Program-made: the position numbers and the translations under genes
Shown here: piece after piece, positions 41,558-49,976 of the stretch
Layout of the letters: each line of letters opens with the position of its first letter
How positions within the stretch are numbered: the stretch's first letter is position 1
Notes under the pieces: generated by a model
The model's database searches: none
What the model saw: only the letters and a program-made list of their open reading frames with translations
What the model was told of the DNA's origin: nothing
Assembly: GCA_031548885.1 (NCBI GenBank)
Contig: JAVBQO010000006.1
Coordinates: 1 to 64,000, forward strand
DNA length: 64,000 nucleotides
Direction: 5' to 3'
DNA from: JAVBQO01 sp031548885
GTDB taxonomy: Bacteria; Patescibacteriota; Saccharimonadia; Saccharimonadales; Saccharimonadaceae

Positions 41558-42092
41558 AGCGACACTTCTCTGGATCGACCTCGAAATGACCGGCCTCGAC
41601 CCAACCCGCGACCGTATCATGGAAATCGGTGCCATCGCGACCGATTGGGATTTTCGCGAAATCGCACGCTACGACGCCGTGGTAAAAGTCGGCCCCAAAC
41701 TAGCCGAAAACCGCATGATCGGCGAATTCTGGGAAAAGTATTCGAATGTTCGCACGCAACTTTTGTCGCAAAATCTGGAAAAAGGTCGAAACGCGCGCAC
41801 CATCGAAAACGAGATTCTGGCGTTCGTCGACGAGAATTTCACATCTGACGAACCGGTATATCTGGCGGGAAACTCGATCCACCAAGACCGCCGATTCATC
41901 GCCAACGAATGGCCGCGACTGGATGCGAAACTGCACTATCGCATGCTGGATGTCAGCGCCTGGAAAATCGTATTTGAAGGCAAATTTGGCAAAAAGTTTC
42001 GCAAGCCGGAAATGCACCGCGCCATGGACGACATCGAGGGTTCGATCGCCGAGCTGAGATATTATTTGAAACTGGTCGGGCAACAGAAATAG
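41547..42092 (+). CDS. orn: Oligoribonuclease
   Basis: 181 aa DEDDh 3'-5' exonuclease that degrades two- to five-nucleotide RNAs, including pGpG. Motifs are 'LLWIDLEMTGLDPTRDRI' (ExoI, Asp-Glu), 'LAGNSIHQDRRFI' (ExoII) and 'HRAMDDIEGSIAEL' (ExoIII His and Asp). I start at ATG 41547, ten bases after GAGGAA; ATG 41538 is too close to that SD. Overlaps the preceding gene by 11 bases, suggesting coupling. Confidence 0.94.
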   Translation: MATKATLLWIDLEMTGLDPTRDRIMEIGAIATDWDFREIARYDAVVKVGPKLAENRMIGEFWEKYSNVRTQLLSQNLEKGRNARTIENEILAFVDENFTSDEPVYLAGNSIHQDRRFIANEWPRLDAKLHYRMLDVSAWKIVFEGKFGKKFRKPEMHRAMDDIEGSIAELRYYLKLVGQQK

Positions 42093-42116
42093 TCTAACGC
42101 GACCGCTGTTTTGCTA

Positions 42117-42145
42117 TTGACAGAAATTGCTTTTATTGATACAAT
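42117..42145 (+). promoter_or_regulatory. Consensus leaderless promoter
   Basis: TTGACA (42117-42122), a 17-base spacer, TACAAT (42140-42145), six bases, ATG at 42152. One of the clearest cases of a complete promoter pointing transcription at the start codon. Confidence 0.75.
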
Positions 42146-42151
42146 CAAATT

Positions 42152-42652
42152 ATGAAGTCGGAGCAGTTAACACTCCCCAACACCAGCGAAACCACGCCGA
42201 ATGATCTGCCGGCAAATGATTCGCCGGAATTTGACAATTATTACAATGCGAACGACGATATTTCGCCGAACAACGACGACCCAATGGGCGCTGCGCTAGA
42301 ATACATTAACGAAGCAACTGACGGCGATCAGGATGCTCTGGCTGCGTTTGAGGCGGAAATGAGACGCGAATCAGAAGAGATCGGAAATCGGATAAATCCG
42401 CTGTACATCAAGTATATATCTCTGTTGAATAAGCCCGAGATTGACGACAATGATTGCGAAGAGGCGATCGCGTTGTTCAAAGAAATGGGGCAGCACGTTG
42501 AGGAGGTCGTCACCGTTTTCAAAGAAGGCTGGTATGACTACATCAACGAATGGAAAGAAAATATCAGCGACCATTTCGCAGAAGCTTATGTTGACGAAAA
42601 CGGCAAAAACGCGGATGAACGCGAACTATCCGAATACGAATTAGCTGCCTGA
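42152..42652 (+). CDS. Acidic unknown protein, 166 aa
   Basis: Residues 1-48 are polar and acidic, probably disordered (NTSETTPNDLPANDSPEFDNYY). The rest is helical and very acidic ('AALEYINEATDGDQDALAAFEAEMRRESEEIGNRI', 'EEAIALFKEMGQHVEEVVTVFKEGWYDYINEWKENI'). No signal peptide. It has a near-consensus promoter and no leader, so it may be well expressed. No family recognised. Confidence 0.6.
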   Translation: MKSEQLTLPNTSETTPNDLPANDSPEFDNYYNANDDISPNNDDPMGAALEYINEATDGDQDALAAFEAEMRRESEEIGNRINPLYIKYISLLNKPEIDDNDCEEAIALFKEMGQHVEEVVTVFKEGWYDYINEWKENISDHFAEAYVDENGKNADERELSEYELAA

Positions 42653-42688
42653 TCGCTATTTCGTGTAAAATAAAAACAAGGAGAAAAC

Positions 42689-43633
42689 ATGACAAAAACC
42701 GCAATTAAAATTTCCGTCATCGGCGCTGGCTTTGTTGGCTCGACCATAGCGTACACCTTGATGATGCGCGGCGTGGCCAGCGAAATTGTGCTGGTCGATA
42801 TGAACGCGAAAAAAGCCGAAGGCGAGGCCATCGACATCAGCCACGGGGCACCGTTTGCGAAAGCCGCGTCGGTCACGAGTGGCGATTATGATGCTACGAC
42901 GAGCTCTGATTTGGTCATCATCACGGCCGGCACGAGCCAAAAATCGGGCGAAACGCGCACCGATATGGTGGTGCGAAACGCTGCGGTCGTCACTGATGTT
43001 TGCGAAAATGTGGCGAAATTCAGCCCCGACGCAGTGCTGCTTATTATCTCGAATCCGGTCGATATCATGACCTATGTGGCACAAAAAGTTACCGGTTTTC
43101 CGCCCGAACGCGTCATCGGATCGGGCACGGTTTTGGACTCGTCGCGGTTGCGATATTTGCTGTCGCGCGAAACCGGAATCGACGCGCGAAATATTCACGG
43201 TTATGTGTTCGGCGAGCACGGCGACAGCGAATTTGTGCCGTGGTCGCTGGTCAATATCGCTGGCATGGGAATTGACGAAGCAACGTGCGCGTTGAATTAT
43301 TGCTTGACCGACGAAGTTTTGCAGCGTATCGCTGATGAGACGCGAAATGCGGCGTACGAAATTATCGAACGAAAAGGCTCGACGTATTATGGCATTGCGC
43401 TGTCGGCGACGCGCATCGCTGAGGCGATCGTGCGCGACGAGAAAGCCATAATGACAGTTTCGTCTCTGTTGTCTGGCCAATACGACATCGACGACGTATA
43501 TTTGTCGGTGCCGGCGGTTCTGGGCGAAAATGGCGTCGAGCGGATTTTGACACCGAAAATTACCGACGAGGAACTGGCGAAATTGCGAAAATCGGCTGAG
43601 ACGTTGAAAGAAGTGCGGGCGCGATTGGGCTGA
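42689..43633 (+). CDS. ldh: L-lactate dehydrogenase
   Basis: 314 aa. Reduces pyruvate to L-lactate with NADH, which regenerates NAD in fermentation. Rossmann motif 'VIGAGFVGSTIAYTL', the active-site loop 'TAGTSQKSGETR' with Gln where malate dehydrogenases have Arg, the catalytic His in 'GEHGDSEFVPWS', and 'SSLLSGQYDIDDVYLSVPAVLG'. It has TAAAAT (42666-42671) with a very short leader carrying an SD (AAGGAG). Confidence 0.95.
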   Translation: MTKTAIKISVIGAGFVGSTIAYTLMMRGVASEIVLVDMNAKKAEGEAIDISHGAPFAKAASVTSGDYDATTSSDLVIITAGTSQKSGETRTDMVVRNAAVVTDVCENVAKFSPDAVLLIISNPVDIMTYVAQKVTGFPPERVIGSGTVLDSSRLRYLLSRETGIDARNIHGYVFGEHGDSEFVPWSLVNIAGMGIDEATCALNYCLTDEVLQRIADETRNAAYEIIERKGSTYYGIALSATRIAEAIVRDEKAIMTVSSLLSGQYDIDDVYLSVPAVLGENGVERILTPKITDEELAKLRKSAETLKEVRARLG

Positions 43634-43662
43634 TTGACTCGACTGGCTATTTATGTTATAAT
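43634..43662 (+). promoter_or_regulatory. Consensus leaderless promoter
   Basis: TTGACT (43634-43639), a 17-base spacer, TATAAT (43657-43662), six bases, ATG at 43669. It begins at the ldh stop codon. Confidence 0.75.
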
Positions 43663-43668
43663 GAGGCA

Positions 43669-44163
43669 ATGACACACGAGAGTTCAGAACCAATTGTTTG
43701 GATGGGCGTGGGAATTCCCGGTTCGGGCAAAACGACTGAATTGAAAAAGTTCGCCGAGGAAATCGGTGCGGTGTATTTGTGTGCCGACGATTTTCGCGAA
43801 GTAATTTCCGGCGATGCTGCCAATCAGCGCGTGACGCCGGAGGCATGGGATTTGGTGCACCGGCACGCTTCGCTTGCGCTTGGCGAGGGGCAGTCGGTTG
43901 TTATCGACGGTACTTTTGCGAAACAGATTGATCGTGTCGAATCGGTCAAGAGGTATCGCAATTCGGGAGCCGCAACTATCGTAGCCTTGTGTTTTGAAAT
44001 TGACGTTGATACGGCTGAACAGCGCATCGCTGGTCGTGACCGCAAAGTGCCGCGTTTTGTGCTGGAGCGCATGTTACGCGAACTTGAACAGAACCCGGTT
44101 TCGCGTGGCGACGGATTTGATGTTATTATAAATGCGAACGATGTTGACACACAAACAAATTGA
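43669..44163 (+). CDS. P-loop kinase-like ATPase
   Basis: 164 aa. Walker A 'GIPGSGKTT' (~residue 18), then 'YLCADDFREVISGD' and 'SVVIDGTFAKQIDRVESVKRYRNSGA', followed by a lid with Arg residues ('AEQRIAGRDRKVPRFVLERM'). This matches the PNKP/zeta-toxin-like group of small kinases acting on nucleic acid ends, nucleotides or sugars. The exact substrate is unknown. It has a leaderless consensus promoter. Confidence 0.75.
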   Translation: MTHESSEPIVWMGVGIPGSGKTTELKKFAEEIGAVYLCADDFREVISGDAANQRVTPEAWDLVHRHASLALGEGQSVVIDGTFAKQIDRVESVKRYRNSGAATIVALCFEIDVDTAEQRIAGRDRKVPRFVLERMLRELEQNPVSRGDGFDVIINANDVDTQTN

Positions 44164-44461
44164 AGAATTTATTTATTCGCTGCCGCACACGCGGTTGGAA
44201 TATCCGTTCGGCGAAGGCGTGGCGGTGTACAAAACCGGCGAAAAAATGTTTGCGCTTATCGCTGAAGGTTCGAATCCGCTGCGCATTAGTTTGAAATGCG
44301 ACCCGGTTTTGGCGAAAAACTTACGCGAAAAATACGAAAGCGTCCAGGAAGGCTATCATTTGAACAAAAAACATTGGAACACGATAATTTTGACCGGCCA
44401 ATTGTCCGACGACGAAATTCGCGATTTGATTCGCCATAGTTACGAATTGGTGAAAAGTTAG
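44141..44461 (+). CDS. MmcQ/YjbR family (DUF419) protein
   Basis: 106 aa. 'KQIEEFIYSLPHTRLEYPFGEGVAVYKTGEKMFALIAEG', 'ISLKCDPVLAKNLREKYESVQEGYHLNKKHWNTI' and 'DEIRDLIRHSYELV' match the small CyaY-like YjbR fold proposed to bind DNA. I start at ATG 44141; a TATAAA at 44127-44132 lies eight bases upstream within the preceding gene, which it overlaps by 23 bases. Its stop overlaps the convergent gene by four bases. Confidence 0.85.
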   Translation: MLTHKQIEEFIYSLPHTRLEYPFGEGVAVYKTGEKMFALIAEGSNPLRISLKCDPVLAKNLREKYESVQEGYHLNKKHWNTIILTGQLSDDEIRDLIRHSYELVKS

Positions 44462-45372
44462 TCAGCGGCCGACGATTGTGCGCTGGCGTTTGTCGGCAGG
44501 CGTTCCTCGAGCATCGTCAGATTTTCGTAGGTTTTTTGCAACGCGTCGCGCGACGCGGTCGATTTGACTTGTGAAAAAACGTCGTTCAGCGCCTGTTTGG
44601 TCGAAGTGATTTCGGCGCGTATCGCATCGGTGTATTCGCTGTTGAACTGGCCGGTAGTTTTCGCCGTGTCCAGCGTGGTTGTCAGCTGCGCGTCGGATTC
44701 GTTGGCGACGACATTTTTGTCTGGTTTGGCGTAGCCTTTGTATGATGACAGTGCGGTGGTCAAATCATTTTGGCGCGACGTCAGTGTTGGCGACAATTCG
44801 GCGACGGTTTTCGTTGTGTCGGCGCTGGTGATGAGAGCTTTGTTTTTCTGGCCGTATTCGACCAGCGATTGCAAGTTTGTCATGCGGGCGCTCAAAACCT
44901 CGACGTCTTTGCCGGGGCCTTTGTCGCCGCCAAAAATTTGCGTTACGGCGAAAATTATCAACGCGACGCCCAAAATCGCCACCAAAATCAACATTTTTCC
45001 GGAAAACAATTTGACGGATTTTTTTGGTTTGGTGGCGATTTGGTTCAAATAATCCGAGCCAGTCGACGTCGGCTGCGGCGCATCGGTCGGCGAATAGTTT
45101 TGTGGCATCGGCGAAATGTTTTGCGCTGGCGGATTCGCATATTGCTGCGGCGGCTGACCAAGCGGCTGTGGCTGCGTCGGATACTGCGGTGCGTTATACG
45201 CCGGATTGGGCGCGGACGGCGATGTCGGCTGCTGCGGCGATTGCGGCATCGGCGCTTGGCTGCCGTTTAGCGGCGCGTAACCGCTGGTTTGCTGCGGCGG
45301 CGTGGGCGGCGCAGTTGGTTGCGGCTGCTGCGGTTGCCAACTTTGGTTAGGATTCTGATTATTCGGAAACAT
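44458..45372 (-). CDS. Pro/Gln-rich membrane protein with helical C-domain
   Basis: 304 aa. Residues ~1-110 are Pro/Gln/Asn-rich and disordered and lie on the cytoplasmic side. Residues ~125-150 form one membrane helix ('MLILVAILGVALIIFAVTQIF'). The ~150 residues after it are helical and exported, with regularly spaced Thr/Ser/Lys. Start set at 45372 because an AATAAT/TAATAA element (45380-45385) lies seven bases upstream on the minus strand. Divergent from dnaG by 59 bases. No family recognised. Confidence 0.6.
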   Translation of the reverse strand: MFPNNQNPNQSWQPQQPQPTAPPTPPQQTSGYAPLNGSQAPMPQSPQQPTSPSAPNPAYNAPQYPTQPQPLGQPPQQYANPPAQNISPMPQNYSPTDAPQPTSTGSDYLNQIATKPKKSVKLFSGKMLILVAILGVALIIFAVTQIFGGDKGPGKDVEVLSARMTNLQSLVEYGQKNKALITSADTTKTVAELSPTLTSRQNDLTTALSSYKGYAKPDKNVVANESDAQLTTTLDTAKTTGQFNSEYTDAIRAEITSTKQALNDVFSQVKSTASRDALQKTYENLTMLEERLPTNASAQSSAAD

Positions 45373-45431
45373 ACTTGTCATTATTAAACCATAACCGAGA
45401 TACTTTTCGCAATCTGTCGTACAATATTTGT

Positions 45432-47225
45432 ATGAATGATGCGAAAGAAGAGATTCGTGCGAAACTCGTCATCGAGGATGTAATCGGCGAATATGTGCGG
45501 TTGCAACGCACCGGTCGGTTGTGGCGCGGGCTTTCGCCGTTTACCAATGAAAAAACGCCGAGTTTTTTCGTGACGCCGGATCGCAATATTTGGCACGATT
45601 TTTCGTCGAACCGCGGCGGCGATATTTTTTCGTTCATTATGGAGGTCGAAGGCTTGGATTTTCGCGGCGCGATGGAATTTTTGGCACGCAAAGCTGGCGT
45701 CGATTTGGCGAAATACGACACGAAATCTTCGCGTGATTTCGCCGATAAAAAGAAACGATTTCTCGAGGCGAATTCGATTGCTGTGCGTTATTTTCAAAAT
45801 GCTTTGATTAAGTCGTCAGTCGCGACCGAATACGTGTTTCGCAAACGCAAATTGACGAAGGACGCGGTGATCGAATGGGGCATCGGCTACGCGCCGGACT
45901 TTGATAGAAATTCCGGGGGCGGCGTGGCGAATTATTTGCGAAAAAAGGGTTTCCGTGACGACGAAATCCGCGGCGCGGGATTAATGGGCGGGCGCGGCGG
46001 CGATATGTTTCGCGGCCGAATGATGGTGCCGTTGTGCGATTCGCAAGGTCAAGTTGTCGGTTTCACCGGGCGAATCGTGGGGATCGGCGAACCGAAATAT
46101 ATCAACACGCCGGCGACGATTTTGTACGACAAAGGCCGGCAGGTTTTTGGACTTCACTTGGCAAAAAAATCGATTCGCGAAAACGATTTTGTCGTGTTGG
46201 TCGAAGGAAATTTGGACGTGATTTCGTCGCACCAGGCCGGCGTCGAAAATGTGGTGGCGTGCGCGGGAACGGCGCTGACGCACGATCATTTGAAATCGCT
46301 TTCACGACTTTCGCAAAATATTCGCCTCTGTTTTGACGGCGACGCGGCGGGGATCAAAGCCACCGAACGCGCGATTCCGCTGGCCGAGGATTTGGGTTTG
46401 AAATTGTCCGTCATCGTCATGCCGAATGGCGCGAAAGACCCCGACGAATTGATTTCGCAAAATGTCGAAAATTGGAAAAACGCCATTGCGAACCACAAAC
46501 CAGCCGTTCAGTGGGTGATCGACATGTACGCCGCGAAAAACGATTTGACGACGGCTGATGGCAAAAAAACTTTGACGACGGAAGCGTTGAAAGTCATCGC
46601 AAAATTGAAAGATCCGGTCGAGCGCGAGCATTATATGAATGAATTGTCAGAAATGACGGGCGCGAGTCGCGCCGCGATTGAACAAAAAATGTCTGCGAAA
46701 AAATCGGACGAACCGCAGCGCAAACTGAAACCTGCGAAAATCGAAAAAACCGATACGATTTCGCGCCGCGATGAGCAATACTTGTTGACGCGGATTTTCG
46801 CGATTGCGTTTGCGACGCCGACCTTGCGTAGTGTTTTGAAAAACTTACCCGACACGTATTTGACCGAAGTTTTGGCGCGTGCGAAATATCATATGCTAGG
46901 CGAAAAATCGATCGACATCACGCCGGATTTGGCGGACAAATTGGCGGAATTAGAGTTGGTCGCGTCGCAGGAAATCATTTCGCAAACAGATGAACGAGCG
47001 CTGTTGCTGGGCTATTTACGCGAATTGGAATTGCTGCAAATGGAAAATCGTCGAAGCGGATTGATGAACGATTTTGCTGCCACGGCCGACGACGATTCGG
47101 AACGCCGTACGATCGTCAATGGCGCGATCAATGCCACGAACAAAACGATCAAAACGCTGCAGGCGACAGGGGCGAATGATGATTGGGCGGGGCTTTTCGC
47201 GATATGGACGGAACGGAAAAGTTAG
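45432..47225 (+). CDS. dnaG: DNA primase with a zinc-less N-terminal domain
   Basis: 597 aa. Makes RNA primers for replication. The CHC2-type N-terminal domain is clear by its flanks ('NEKTPSFFVTPDRNIWHDF'), but the zinc ligands are gone: the usual CPFH reads SPFT and the usual HCFGC reads HDFSS. The catalytic core is intact: RNA-polymerase domain 'EWGIGYAPD', TOPRIM 'VVLVEGNLDVI' and 'CFDGDAAGIKATERAI'. A C-terminal helicase-binding region follows. The start is ATG 45432, six bases after TACAAT (45420-45425); the longer frame lacks support. Confidence 0.93.
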   Translation: MNDAKEEIRAKLVIEDVIGEYVRLQRTGRLWRGLSPFTNEKTPSFFVTPDRNIWHDFSSNRGGDIFSFIMEVEGLDFRGAMEFLARKAGVDLAKYDTKSSRDFADKKKRFLEANSIAVRYFQNALIKSSVATEYVFRKRKLTKDAVIEWGIGYAPDFDRNSGGGVANYLRKKGFRDDEIRGAGLMGGRGGDMFRGRMMVPLCDSQGQVVGFTGRIVGIGEPKYINTPATILYDKGRQVFGLHLAKKSIRENDFVVLVEGNLDVISSHQAGVENVVACAGTALTHDHLKSLSRLSQNIRLCFDGDAAGIKATERAIPLAEDLGLKLSVIVMPNGAKDPDELISQNVENWKNAIANHKPAVQWVIDMYAAKNDLTTADGKKTLTTEALKVIAKLKDPVEREHYMNELSEMTGASRAAIEQKMSAKKSDEPQRKLKPAKIEKTDTISRRDEQYLLTRIFAIAFATPTLRSVLKNLPDTYLTEVLARAKYHMLGEKSIDITPDLADKLAELELVASQEIISQTDERALLLGYLRELELLQMENRRSGLMNDFAATADDDSERRTIVNGAINATNKTIKTLQATGANDDWAGLFAIWTERKS

Positions 47226-47240
47226 GATATCGAAAAGTAA

Positions 47241-47269
47241 TTCACATCAACCTGAAATTGTGGTAAAAT
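47241..47269 (+). promoter_or_regulatory. Promoter of rpoD
   Basis: TTCACA (47241-47246), a 17-base spacer, TAAAAT (47264-47269). It gives an ~88-nt leader before an SD (GAGGAG) and GTG start at 47365, longer than most leaders here. Confidence 0.6.
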
Positions 47270-47364
47270 AAAAACGAACACGTGGAGACGCGGAATATTT
47301 GGTGTGCGTCGTCCAATCAAACCGAAAAACTTACAAAAAATGGCAACCAAACGAGGAGAAAACA

Positions 47365-48417
47365 GTGGCAGATGACGATATAAAAAAGCTACTACCTGAT
47401 GATATTGATCCGGATATCGACGAGCTCGAGGAAGAAGAGGCGATTGAGGAGACGCCCGAACAGGGATATTTTGACGATATTTCTGATGATTCGGTGCGGT
47501 TGTATTTGCGCGAAATCGGTAAGATTCCGCTGCTTAGTTCCGATGAAGAGTTGAAATTGGCCAATGAAATAGTGGCGAATTTGCCGTTGCTGACGGCGGC
47601 TCAGGAGGAATTGGCCGAATTGGAATCGGCGGACGAGCCGGACGCGCGTGCGATTGCGAAAAAGCAATCCGAAATCAATAAATTGCAAAAACCGAAAGAC
47701 AAAATGGCCGAGGCAAACATGCGTTTGGTGGTTTCGATTGCGAAACGTTACAGTGGTCGTGGGCTAGATTTTCTGGACTTAATTCAGGAAGGAAACACTG
47801 GATTGTTACGCGCCGTCGAAAAATTCGACCCGGACAAAGGTTTCAAATTTTCGACCTACGCGACGTGGTGGATTCGCCAAGCGATCACGCGTGCCATCGC
47901 CGACCAGGCTCGCACGATTCGCATCCCGGTGCACATGGTCGAAACGATCAACAAATTGTTGCGAACGCAGCGCCGCATGACGCAGGAATTGAACCGCGAA
48001 CCGACGATCGAAGAACTTGCGAAAGAGTTGGAAATGGAGCCGGACAAAATCAAATACGTGATGAAAATCAAACAAGACATCACGAGTTTGGACGCTGGCG
48101 TCGGGCGCGATGGCGACGAAGAAGATTCGGTTTTAGGTGATTTTATCGAAGACGAAGACACGGCCAGCCCAGAGGAATCTGCCGCGAACCAGTTGTTGAA
48201 AGAACAAGTCATGGATGTTTTGTCGTCGTTGTCAGACCGCGAGCAGAAAATTATCAAAATGCGGTTTGGGTTGGACGACGGTAAATCACATACGTTGGAG
48301 GAAGTCGGGCAGGAATTCGCCGTGACGCGCGAACGCATTCGCCAGATCGAGGCGAAGGCTTTGACGAAACTGCGAAAACACAAGGACGCGCGAAAACTCT
48401 ACGAGTACCTGCAGTAA
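47365..48417 (+). CDS. rpoD: Primary RNA polymerase sigma factor
   Basis: 350 aa. Acidic N-terminus (~1-45), region 1.2 'DSVRLYLREIGKIPLLS', region 2 'ANMRLVVSIAKRYSGRGLDFLDLIQEGNTGLLRAVEKFD' with 'FSTYATWWIRQAITRA', region 3, and region 4 'HTLEEVGQEFAVTRERIRQIEAKALTKLRK'. All DNA-contact segments are standard, consistent with TTGACA/TATAAT promoters seen here. GTG start with AGGAGAAAACA upstream. Its stop overlaps the next ATG (TAATG). Confidence 0.97.
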   Translation: MADDDIKKLLPDDIDPDIDELEEEEAIEETPEQGYFDDISDDSVRLYLREIGKIPLLSSDEELKLANEIVANLPLLTAAQEELAELESADEPDARAIAKKQSEINKLQKPKDKMAEANMRLVVSIAKRYSGRGLDFLDLIQEGNTGLLRAVEKFDPDKGFKFSTYATWWIRQAITRAIADQARTIRIPVHMVETINKLLRTQRRMTQELNREPTIEELAKELEMEPDKIKYVMKIKQDITSLDAGVGRDGDEEDSVLGDFIEDEDTASPEESAANQLLKEQVMDVLSSLSDREQKIIKMRFGLDDGKSHTLEEVGQEFAVTRERIRQIEAKALTKLRKHKDARKLYEYLQ

Positions 48418-49448
48418 TGCGCCAAGAATCAGACAAAAGCACAATCAATTGGCCGCTGGTCATCGCGTCTGCGCCGTTCGTTTGCGCAGGAATATTGACG
48501 GCGATATCGTTCATGTTTGCGTCGCCGTTGGATGGTTTGATGGGTGCCGGCCACGCGTCTGCAGCCGATCGGGTAACCTATGGAAATTTGCTGAATGCAG
48601 CGTATGTCACGTATATGATAGGGATACTTTTGGCGATCGTATTGGCGGCGGTGTCGAGCGGTCGCCGTAACATCAGTCGCTTTCTCGTTTCGGTGGCGGT
48701 TCCGTTTGTCGGTTGTTTTCCAGGACTGATGATAATTACAAATGTTGTCGGATACGGTAGCGTGTTCGGCAATTTGTTCCAGCCGGAATTCGGTCGCGGC
48801 GCGTTGGTGACCAGCGGAATCGCGGGGCTGGTTTGGGTTGGATTGATTGTTTTCGCAGAGTTTTCGGTGTACAAAGCTTGGAAAAAACGCCACAAAACGG
48901 CTGATTTGCCAGAATTGATCGGCATTTCCGGCAGCTTCGCAAGTGGCAAAGATACGCTGGCGCATTATCTGGTGGAAAACGACGATTTCACGCACGCTTC
49001 GACCGGCGATATGTTGCGCGAGGTGGCGATGGAAAAGTATGGCAATGTCGAGCGATCAACTTTGCGAAAAACAGGGACGGAGTTGCGATGCGAAAAAGGT
49101 GCTGGCGTGTTGGTTGCCGAAGCTTTGCGAAAGCCGCGACCGCTGGTCATCACGGGGATTCGCAGTTTGGGCGAGGCGAAAGAATTGAAAAACGCCGGCG
49201 GGATTTTGGTTTTTGTTGACGCGCCGGTCGAAATCCGCTACGAACGTATGAAATCGCGCCAGCGTGACGACGAGACGAAATTGACTTTGCAGGAATTTTC
49301 GCAAAACGAAGAAAGCGAATGGTACGGCGGTGCGGACGACGCGGACTTCAATTTGCGCGGGATTCGCGAAATGGCTGACGTGCAGTTGCAGAATGTCGGC
49401 ACGCCGGAGGAATTTGTGGCGGCGGCTTTGGCGGGGCTTGCGAAATAG
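48417..49448 (+). CDS. Membrane domain fused to a P-loop kinase domain
   Basis: 343 aa. Residues ~12-155 contain four membrane helices. Residues ~168-340 are a soluble nucleotide-kinase-like domain: Walker A 'GISGSFASGKDT', 'FTHASTGDMLREVAMEKYG', 'PLVITGIRSLGEAKELKNAGGILVFVDAPVEIRYERMKSR' and a lid region. The kinase half resembles dephospho-CoA-kinase or AAA_18-type proteins that normally stand alone. The fusion places it at the membrane. The start overlaps the rpoD stop (TAATG). I know no characterised protein of this shape. Confidence 0.7.
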   Translation: MRQESDKSTINWPLVIASAPFVCAGILTAISFMFASPLDGLMGAGHASAADRVTYGNLLNAAYVTYMIGILLAIVLAAVSSGRRNISRFLVSVAVPFVGCFPGLMIITNVVGYGSVFGNLFQPEFGRGALVTSGIAGLVWVGLIVFAEFSVYKAWKKRHKTADLPELIGISGSFASGKDTLAHYLVENDDFTHASTGDMLREVAMEKYGNVERSTLRKTGTELRCEKGAGVLVAEALRKPRPLVITGIRSLGEAKELKNAGGILVFVDAPVEIRYERMKSRQRDDETKLTLQEFSQNEESEWYGGADDADFNLRGIREMADVQLQNVGTPEEFVAAALAGLAK

Positions 49449-49500
49449 TTGCGAAGTGGTTGTGCTTGCAAATTATGACTTTACAAAATACAGTTGATGT

Positions 49501-49962
49501 ATGAGTTTTGAAAAATATGAATCGGAACATCGGTCGCGCTGGCCGATAGCGGCTGTTGGCGTACTGATTGGGTCGTTGGCGACGGTGTCGTGTAGCGCTG
49601 ATTCGCCGCTTATGCCGAACGATGTGACGGATTTCTTGTCGGAGAATGTTCGCTGCCAGGTGTCTGATGACGGAAAAACCATTCGCGCTGAACTTGATCC
49701 AGATCGGCTGCATATAGTTGAGCAGGAAAAGTCGCGCAAAATAAATTACCAGTTGTGGGTCGTTGCGGCCGAAAACGGCACCGTGTATCAATATGCGCCG
49801 ATAGGGCAGTTTTCGCCGGACGGTGTTGCGACGATTACGCTTGAATCGTCAAAACAGGTTAATGTTGGCGTCCAGCCGATTGTCAAAATCACAGACGAAA
49901 TTGTGTTTTCCGGTGATGTTATTGCGTGTGATGGATCCTGGCCGGATACGCGTCGTAAATAG
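49501..49962 (+). CDS. Putative exported or lipid-anchored protein, 153 aa
   Basis: Residues ~14-32 are hydrophobic and end LATVSC, which resembles a lipobox with Cys at +1, though a plain signal anchor is also possible. The mature part is polar (ENVRCQVSDDGKTIRAELDPDRL, 'LWVVAAENGTVYQYAPIGQFSPDGVATITLES') and ends with a Cys and a basic tail. TACAGT (49489-49494) lies six bases before ATG. No family recognised. Confidence 0.6.
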   Translation: MSFEKYESEHRSRWPIAAVGVLIGSLATVSCSADSPLMPNDVTDFLSENVRCQVSDDGKTIRAELDPDRLHIVEQEKSRKINYQLWVVAAENGTVYQYAPIGQFSPDGVATITLESSKQVNVGVQPIVKITDEIVFSGDVIACDGSWPDTRRK

Positions 49963-49976
49963 CGTATAATTAAACC

